From Ascidia mentula (Eukaryota > Chordata > Ascidiacea > Phlebobranchia > Ascidiidae), in assembly GCA_947561715.1 (NCBI GenBank), contig OX387197.1, positions 5,027,001-5,091,000 on the forward strand: a DNA stretch of 64,000 nucleotides. The letters are read 5' to 3'. The notes below the pieces were generated by a model. The model was not told the DNA's origin and ran no database searches. It was given only the letters and a program-made list of their open reading frames with translations. The stretch's first letter is position 1. Each line of letters begins with the position of its first letter. Both the position numbers and the translations under genes were made by a program. Positions 56,801-64,000 of this stretch are shown one piece after another.

Positions 56801-57907
56801 AGCCGCTCCACCTATCCATTTTTTGGTTTGACTTTCGTTGGCAACTTAAGGACCACCAAAGCACAAATTTTCGGTTTCACGTAGGAATATATGAGAAATA
56901 CGTTCGCCCGGTTAATGCAAAGCTTACATGTTATGAATATAGGTCGCACACTATCGCCCAAACACGGACAACAGAATCAGTTACACGGGAACCATGAACG
57001 AAGGAAATTTCGAGATGAACTACGCAGCATTTTGCAGAGATGGCGTAAATGCATCGATTCCAAACCTATGTGATTTGATATATTTAGTAAAGAATGAGAA
57101 GGTGAACGTTTGTTTTGTCGGAATATATCGCGTATATTATATTATTGCCATTGTTTCAGATGTGGTGATCCCCCCTCAATGCAGGACTAACCTTTTCTCA
57201 CGTTTACGAAACGGCCAAATTTCATCATGACGCCAATCCAATAGGAACATTATCGAGCGTTGTAATTGGCTACAGTCTTTTGGCCAGGTTGCACTTGACT
57301 CAATTCCTGTTTTCGTTTCGGCGATTTCTTTGCTTGTCATCTGCATTAACAAAATATACTGAATAATTTATTATTTGTTTTGTTTTTTTCAGCACAAACG
57401 ATGGGTTTATTGCAGAGTCTAACGTGACAAATGTGCTGAAAAAGGTTCTAAGCGTATTTGCAAGTGTTGAAAACATAGGTAGGCGTTCGCCATTATTCAT
57501 TCAGTTTACTAGAATTCATATTACTTTTTATAGATCTGTGCAGCAAAAATATGCCAGTGTGAACCCGGTCGTAATTAAGTTTCGTCCATTTTTCAGGCCC
57601 ACAATGTTCTGGTCCTGCTTTCCCAATCTCTGTTAGCAAAGGGCACAATATTCTAAATTCGACCATTCCTCCCTCGGTGGCTGGGGTTACTTCAGGATAT
57701 TTGCAATTCAGAACTTACAACAGGCGCGGGACGGTTTATGCGATGTGTCCTGGTGTCAAGTAGGTTTGACCTGCGACGTTTTAGTTGAACTTTTTCCACA
57801 CATATTGGTCTCGCAACTTTACAGAACTACCAGCTGTCTTGGTGAGTATCTTTGTATAGGCGGAGTGAGAAACACAACCTACGCTGACGACTGCAACGAT
57901 TTCGCAA
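53834..57907 (+). pseudogene. intelectin-like (X-type lectin) gene, one exon split by a transposon
   Basis: Exons matching intelectins: about 53834-53942 (SCKALRSTGVTKSGYYVIHP), 54134-54269 (VYCDMETNGGGWTLVASV, the fibrinogen-like signature), 54949-55040 (NWENMITFGAAHTAVQSDYK), 55261-55296 plus 56174-56304 (one exon split by an 874-bp insertion), 57393-57478, 57597-57759 (GPAFPISV...SGYLQFRTYN) and 57825-57907 (LCIGGVRNTTYADDCNDF). Phases 0,1,0,2,1,2,1 agree throughout if the insertion is ignored. Intelectins bind exocyclic diols of microbial glycans with calcium. The insertion brings a stop codon a few codons past the exon break, so this allele should be null. The 57393-57478 exon is extra compared with vertebrate intelectins. 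The 3' terminal exon was not found. Open segments at 56364-56527 and about 56980-57105 are unassigned. Confidence 0.72.
55297..56170. mobile_element. 874-bp non-autonomous DNA transposon inside an intelectin exon
   Basis: Perfect 15-bp terminal inverted repeats, AGCCCTGTTTACATG at the left end and its complement at the right. The direct duplication ACT flanks them (55294-55296 and 56171-56173). Removing the element and one ACT restores an open intelectin exon. A 3-bp duplication fits PIF/Harbinger elements, although the ACT site is not the favoured TWA. Inside, a plus-strand frame at 55601-55867 (WTNEAIHRLLKSVEEHPK...) looks Myb/SANT-like. A minus-strand frame at 56073-55882 (LLLLHNYQKRCKRRKALLLL) is like the N-terminus of Harbinger transposases. 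These would be relics of an autonomous parent. Confidence 0.88.
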
Positions 57908-59539
57908 GTGAGTTTTCCTGTTCTAAAAGCTATGGCGCTTATTTGTTACCAAGGTTCGCCGCAGATAATATAAAGTTTCAGCTCATCCAATGTTGTATTA
58001 CTACAGAAAAACATATCGTTGTTTCAATAGTTTTGTTCCATAACAAAATGGCATCTGGACATGGAAAAAAAACTTTAGAATAGAAATTTTAAATTGCTAG
58101 TGGGAATTTTACCAGCTATCCCAACCTTTTAATATTATTGCAACAACTAACCAATGGTATGCAGTGACTGACTGAATGGTTTATTACTGCCCTGCTTGGG
58201 CGTGGTCAAGAAAGCGACCAATCTCAGGAGTCAAATAAACTTCTACTTGTGTATGGGACAACTTTGTTGACCATAAATTCCCAACATTTCATGAATGTTT
58301 TGACGCCAATAACTTACGCTGTTTAGATTGGAATGGGAAACCGTCTGACGTCATTCTACCGTCAAGGGCAAATGGATATTCACATTCCCTTCGAGATATT
58401 TACTCCACCGTTTTAATATTTTACAGATAACTACAGAAAATATCTACATCACAAGCATATTAAAATTTATGCGTTAGTTGTTTCATAATAGCCTATAATG
58501 TGAAACCACCCAAGCAGTTATTTCATAAAATGAAATTGTAATTTGCGTCGGTTAGTAAGTGCAATGTAGGCTATATCCACTCGAAAACGTAAATAAAAAC
58601 AGCATGTTGCACCTACCAGCCGTAGTTACGGGTTGCCCATTACTGCTGTACTTACAAAAACGTCTTTTTACGAAATTTGCATGTGTCTTCACGCAATAAT
58701 AATGTGTATGTATACATTATAACTACTGCAACGTATTTAAACCGATACGCTTTCTTGTTGATATGCTGACAGTTTGTTGGTAATATTATTAACCGTTTGT
58801 TTGTCAATTACCAAATTTTGGAAATTAACTTTTCGGTTACAGGTGGGTAGACAAAAATGTTAATTTATGCGGGAAACAACAAAAAAGGGAAAACAGAAAA
58901 AGTAAAATTTATTTGCTGGTCATGTGCTTATTTTCTCGTTCGCGGACCTCTGTAATTATATAATTATATCTCCCCCGGTTACTAGGGTTTTGCGAATCCC
59001 AGGTTCAAAACATGCAGGCTATATATATATAGCCGCGCAGACCAACATCCAACAAATGGAGGTCAAACATATAATTTTCACTCACATCGTAGGTCTTCAT
59101 CAGTGATCGAATTTAAACTTTTGGAAATATGCCGTGTGGTTTGTAATGTCTTGAAAATTGTGTTCAGTAAAGGTCCCAAAGCGGAATAAATTCACAGCGT
59201 TCCTGCAAGAATTATTTACGGACCGTTACGGACCACTTTCAGCACTGCTCACTATACACACTTTCATGCTTTGGGGGCATGGGTTTCTGTATCTGTAGCG
59301 AAAAAACAATTCACGTGATTATGTTCCTGCTTTTACAATGGTCAGAGTTTGTGGTGTTTTTTTTGAGACATAATAATGCCAATTATGCCTACAATTCCTT
59401 CGATGCCTACCATGCCTGTTTACAGTGACGTAATTTTTTCACAGCTTGCCCCGACCTTTATGGTGACGTAATATGGTAGTTCCTCTGCGTTTGAAACATA
59501 GGACGTAGCTATTGGCCTGCGGTCAAGCCACAAGAAACA
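57908..59539. other. intergenic / possible lectin 3' region, no gene seen
   Basis: 1.6 kb in which the expected last intelectin exon (a Trp/Gly-rich C-terminus) was not found. No other coding region is supported. Confidence 0.4.
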
Positions 59540-60715
59540 GCGCCAACTACCGGTACAATCGTTTTGCCATATTTTCCGGTTTTGACAGACACGCTTAAGT
59601 GTATGATGTTGGACTATGGTATTGGGGTCTACACTAAGCCACACAGAACACTGGACAGGATGCTGTCTCACCCTGTCGAGAAGGGTACGGCTTGTGGCAA
59701 CACGCATGTTTTCCCTGGCCTAGTTCTGACCACGCCGCATGTTTCCTGAAATTCAATACTGGAACACTAGACGGAAAGGATGCAGGCGGAGCTAAGCCTT
59801 CCTGCAGAGTTCAAACCAAGCTGCTGATACCCTGCTGGACAACCACGTTTTTCCTGAATGTTTGTTATAAAACGCCCTCGTAGTAAATTGTTCGCTCTCT
59901 CAGTCGCTCGTATTCTCTCGGCCCTGTCGTTATTCTTGCCATCGCGCTGTAAACGTTCGCACGTTCTTTTGATAGTTAAATTCGCTGCAATTCAGTCACG
60001 TGTTAAACGCGCTTGAAACAAGCTAAACTTAAGCCACCTGGTAATTGCAATCGTGTGTTTCCATTAATAAAGAAGTCTGTCCACGGAGCTTTTAATTCAG
60101 TAGTCTATATTAGCAAGAACACACAAACAGACTTTAGCTTCAGCAAAGCAGCGACTGGGAATCCTACTTGTACGCTGCAGGCTCAACCAAAAAGCGTTTT
60201 CTGTTACATTGCGTGCAAGGACTGCGGTGGAGCGTACATCGGTGAAACAGGGAGAACGTTACAGACTCGGTTAAAACGTCGTTGCGACGTTGCAGCGAAG
60301 AATAGCCAGGACAGCACTGGCGAAACACGCTGCCACACTCGGCCACCGAGTTAACTTTGATGAGGTCCAAATCCTAGAGATGGAGGAGGACCACACAAAG
60401 CGTTTATTCCTAGAGACGCTCCACGTTCACAAGAACAACCAATGCGTGAATGACAAGGGGCAATGTGTGTACTTTCCAGCGGTTTAAAACAATTTGTTGC
60501 AACTGTTACGCCCCGCTACACACCTGGTCACGTGACAATACAAGCGGTGCCAATGTTATCCGTTCCCTTTTTTCTTGTGTTTTTCTTACGTTTTTCTTGC
60601 GTTTTTACTGTTTTTTATGCGTTTGATGCATTATTGTTGACATAACCCTGAGGAAGTCTCGCCGAATGGCGGACGAAACGTCGGTTGCAAATAAACACTT
60701 TAGAAACTTAAGTGC
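59540..60715 (+). mobile_element. degraded Penelope-like retroelement, C-terminal part with GIY-YIG endonuclease
   Basis: The order of pieces matches the 3' end of Penelope-like elements. First is a reverse-transcriptase tail and linker (LPYFPVLTDTLKCMMLDYG, then HRTLDRMLSHPVEK). Next is the GIY-YIG endonuclease (FCYIACKDCGGAYIGETGRT, then LAKHAATLGHRVNFDEVQIL and KRLFLETLHVHK), and a 3' tail with GAGGAAGTCTCGCCGAATGG and ACGAAACGTCGGTTGC. A one-base deletion near 60317 breaks the endonuclease frame, and about 250 bp around 59760-60010 do not fit the family. No reverse-transcriptase core is present, so this copy is dead. Confidence 0.8.
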
Positions 60716-60985
60716 CAGAAGAGCAATTCCGATTAATTAGTATGCCTGGCAACAAAAATAGCAGTAGCTATGTTACGTACGTACAATCGTACACTACTTG
60801 ACCTTAATTCTTGTTCTTCGGTAATACAAACCTAAAGCTGAAAAACACACAAATAAAACCTATTATTTTGTTCCTACAGCCCAATATTATCATTTTGAAA
60901 GTCTTATGGATTAATGGATATGTCTGACTTTCATCCACCAAGTTAAAAACATGGCGCACTTGGATTTGTTTCACTTTAAATCACC

Positions 60986-62852
60986 ATGAAAGTAAAAAAT
61001 CTGGCTGTGGGCGTTGTCATGTGTATCGGTTATAGTATTGTATCATTGTACACTGCATACTCCATGCTGCAGCAGAGGAAAACAGGCAACGTGGAAGCAG
61101 AAAGCCAACTGCTTAGAACTGAATACAGTCACAGAGGTGGGGTAAACTTTCTTTAGTTTGTTATAATAAGCTTAAACTAACCAACATTTTTAGGGATAGA
61201 CCAACAAAATTCTTCGGTATCTGTGGTTCAAATTTGGGACATTGGTACAGCAGCTGCCTTTCTGTGGCATGATGTGCTGCAAGGCATGCATCCATTGTCT
61301 TCAAACAATGGGTGGTTTCAAAGTTCTTTACAACTGGAAGACATTACTTTCTGGTACATTAGTTAACTGATTTTGTTGAGTATCTGACATGTGACTAATT
61401 GACTATACTCTTTCATAGACACTTTTGATATGTGTTTTTAATTCTGGTTAAACACGTAGGCCTACATTAAATAACTTAGAATTGTTTGGAAAAAATGATT
61501 CACACATTTGAATGTTTATAAACAGGCATTAGTTTGTGCAATCAACAATTGATTAAAAAAATCTGTGCTATTAATTTTCACTTAAAAAAATCCTTGGTGC
61601 GCAGTATAAACTTTCTGATATGGAGTGCTGTAGGGTTCCTTCAAATAAAAATGCTTTATTTTTGGAACAGGTACCGCCAAAGTAGAAATATACAACCCAA
61701 GAATGCTCCACTGTTTATGGACCAATGTCTGATACTAGGGTTGGAGGCACACACTGAATCAAGCAAGGGGCTATCAAAAGCCTGGCTTGATTTTGCCTTA
61801 AACTTGCATCACACATGTGGAATTGGATTAATTGTCCTTGGAAATCCTGAATGCCAAAATGATTGGCTGCGACCTTATCTCCAAGAGGATAAAATAAAAT
61901 TTGTGTTCTTGGTGTATGATTCTCCATTTATTGATAGCAAAAAGGTCTTTTCGTGGCCCTTGGGCCCGAAAAGGTAAGTTAGGTATTCAATATAATGAGT
62001 AAACTTATCTGAATTTTCTGTTTTCAAGTAATATTGGTCGTAAGTTTGAAAACTTTTCGGTCCTAAAATTAAGGTCTGTTGCCAACCAGCTACTATTCAG
62101 TTTCAATAGTTAATTGGTGTGCAAGGCAGGATTGGTAGTTTTTGTGCATTTTTTATTTTGTTTGAAGGTCAGCAGAGATAGGGTCTTACTCTGAACTTCT
62201 TGACGTAACTGCTCCAAGAAAGTACACTTGCAACTTTGTGGGGACCACTTTGCCAAACACTTCGAGACAAACAATTTTTCAACTCAACAAAGAAAATATT
62301 CTAAAACATTGCCAGGTTAAGTTTAAAAACAGGTACGTTTCTAAAATAGCATATTTTCTAAATATATTTGCATTAAAATTGGAGCTATCTTATTACTACT
62401 TGTATCTATGTAGAATACTTAGTTTGTTTCTAAACTGTGGTATGTACATTTGCATCAGGTATGCAAGTCAAAATCTATATGCGGATAGCTACAGACAAAT
62501 AATCAAAGATAGTGATCTCACTCTATCTCCATCATGTAAAAATTCCGAATGCTCAAGGACATATGAAGCCATGTCTCTTGGCTCAGTACCTGTGATAGAA
62601 GATGTCATTGGTCCAAGAACATGCAACAGCTCCAAATATGGATCTTACAGCATTTTTAAACAGAAAAAGGCACCAGTAATTTTTGTCAAAGACTGGAGAA
62701 AAGAACTGCCAAAGATATTGACTGAGTATGAGCAGTTAACTTCATCTCAAAAGGTCAGGCGTAGGATCAATCTTTTAAAATGGTACGATATATTTAAAAA
62801 CGATTTAAAGCAGCATTTTATTGGAGTAGTACAGAAAACATTTGTCAACTAA
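60986..62852 (+). CDS. RXYLT1: ribitol-5-phosphate xylosyltransferase 1 homologue
   Basis: Five exons: 60986-61136, 61194-61353, 61671-61973, 62168-62332 and 62459-62852. They join to 390 aa with matching phases. RXYLT1 (TMEM5) is a Golgi type II membrane enzyme that adds xylose to ribitol-5-phosphate while building the matriglycan of alpha-dystroglycan. A membrane anchor (LAVGVVMCIGYSIVSLYTAY, residues about 6-25) starts the protein. Shared segments with the vertebrate enzyme are VQIWDIGTAAAFLWHDVLQG, IGLIVLGNPECQNDWLRPYL, FLVYDSPFIDSKKVFSWPLG, YTCNFVGTTLPNTSRQ, SDLTLSP...ECSRTYEAMSLGSVP and VIFVKDWRKELPKIL. Length is somewhat shorter than the human protein, mostly at the N-terminus. The start is the first ATG before the anchor. 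It ends 360 bp from the convergent MESH1 gene. Confidence 0.9.
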
Positions 62853-63212
62853 AGTGTTTGTGTGCACTGATATGAAGCTGTTCACACCATTTTACCACCT
62901 GTAATAGTTGCAACTCAGGTTTACAGTAAATCTACCTTCCACTGTTTCTGTTTGCATAGTTTCATACATTTTAAGTGCCTAATTAACATTTGTTGCACTG
63001 TGTACTTTTCTGAAGCTCAAGAGTTTTCATTTGCTTGATTTTTTATGCTGTAGGTGCAATGCAGTATTCTTCAAAATCTTTTCTTTACAGCGGTTGTTAT
63101 TTTTTGTTTTTATTTGCAAACATATGGGAGTGCAAGAGCAGTAATTTTATGACAACCAACATATGTGCAAATGTTTTCAGAAATAAAAGAAAACTATCCT
63201 CTTTCACTTGTG

Positions 63213-63896
63213 TCACACAGCTATATTTCTTGCTTTAAACAGCTTGTCCAGTTCTCCTTCCAGGACAGAATCTGTTCCTCTCAGTCCACTGACAACTTTC
63301 GATGCCCAGTTGAAGTATTCTTCCACGCGTTGATCAGACCAACCTAATTATTAAAGAGACCCAGTGTCATAGGAGAAACACAGTTACCATTCACACAAGT
63401 TTGTTATAACTGTTTTGTTACCACACTGGGCTGTTTCAAACTTGCTATTTTTAAAATTATGAAAGAAACAAACTGTCCATATCTTACCAACTGGAGTGCA
63501 CCGATTTAGATCGCGCAAATTATAAAGCTTGTCTGCTAGTTTCACCAGCTTGGCTTTGGGGCTTTTGTTTGGGGCATTGATGACTTGCTGCCTCTTTCTC
63601 TCTTGTTTTGGAAGGCTTTTGTCATCTGTGACCTCTGCCACAATCTTCCTAAAATGCCAGTTATCTCCTTTCAGGTCAAAGTGACTAATTTACCACCGTA
63701 CATAATTATTTTTGCATGTAATACAGGAAAAGAATTGGAACCAACTGGGTTAGTACTCACCTTACGTTGGAACCAAACTGTTCCTCAATTTCATCCAGTG
63801 TGGTTTCTGTGTCCTCTACTGTGTCATGCAACAAAGCTCCTTGCAGCACTTCGATGTCTGTAATGCCTGCTTCCTGACTTAAAATGTTTGCAACAC
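63213..63896 (-). CDS. HDDC3: MESH1 / HDDC3 (ppGpp and NADPH phosphohydrolase), 3' exons
   Basis: The last three exons on the minus strand: 63896-63761, 63648-63488 and 63343-63213 (stop TGA). Phases agree. The product is the animal SpoT-like HD hydrolase, which removes the 3'-pyrophosphate of ppGpp in vitro and acts on NADPH. Visible segments: ITDIEVLQGALLHDTVEDTE (with the metal-binding HDxxED), then VAEVTDDKSLPKQERKRQQ, then AKLVKLADKLYNLRDLNRCT and WSDQRVEEYFNWASKVVSGL, ending FKARNIAV. The 5' exon(s), with the first histidine of the HD site, lie beyond the right edge of the window. Identification by recalled human HDDC3 sequence is strong. Confidence 0.92.
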
Positions 63897-64000
63897 CTAT
63901 GACAAATCAAAGTTTGAAAAAGTTAACACAAAACACCACTTCAGGTGGAATGGTCACCAATTGGATGGTTGATGTATGGTGTTCTGTCTTGGTCTTTTCT

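Overview
This is nuclear DNA of an animal. Protein genes are split by short introns (about 60-500 bp) with GT/AG ends, and the families present are metazoan: intraflagellar transport, serpin, LCCL/EGF/F5-8C secreted protein, intelectin, dystroglycan glycosylation, MESH1. Compact genes, moderately AT-rich DNA, extracellular lectin and discoidin genes, and a GlnD-like nucleotidyltransferase/TPR family suggest an ascidian tunicate. That assignment is inference; no species-diagnostic gene was identified.

Layout. (1) 0.2-2.5 kb: the last five exons of IFT122 (+). (2) 3.8-21.3 kb: a tandem array of five intronless genes for acyl-CoA synthetase / 4-coumarate:CoA ligase-like enzymes (+). The repeat period is about 3.68 kb; some copies are almost identical and others are mosaics. 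A retrotransposon gag fragment abuts copy 4, and a clean solo LTR lies downstream of copy 5. (3) 23.1-23.7 kb: a minisatellite. (4) 24.3-28.2 kb (+) and 41.5-45.0 kb (-): two inverted paralogues, each about 1,150-1,170 aa, joining a nucleotidyltransferase-like domain to a long TPR array. (5) Between them: a truncated discoidin gene fragment, a complete 400-aa secreted LCCL-LCCL-EGF-F5/8C gene (33.2-35.3 kb, +), a GNAT acetyltransferase (36.5-38.2 kb, -), two tRNA-derived SINE copies, and one 5S rRNA gene inside a long inverted repeat. (6) 46.9-50.2 kb (-): a serpin with two alternative 3' exons for the reactive-centre loop. Both end in ER-retention-like tetrapeptides (HDEF and HDEL). (7) 50.7-52.2 kb (-): a single-exon TSEN54. 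(8) 53.8-57.9 kb (+): an intelectin-like lectin gene with an exon split by an 874-bp DNA transposon that has a 3-bp target duplication. (9) 59.5-60.7 kb: a degraded Penelope-like element. (10) 61.0-62.9 kb (+): RXYLT1, and 63.2-63.9 kb (-): the 3' part of HDDC3/MESH1, arranged tail to tail.

The genes do not form one pathway; this is ordinary eukaryotic gene order shaped by local duplication and transposons. The most informative items are the ER-targeted serpin with swappable reactive loops, the mosaic ligase array (two copies with an altered ATP-binding loop), the transposon-split intelectin exon, the 5S gene in a hairpin, and the inverted TPR pair with uneven divergence. Exon boundaries were joined by hand from splice signals and phase; five multi-exon models close with a consistent frame.
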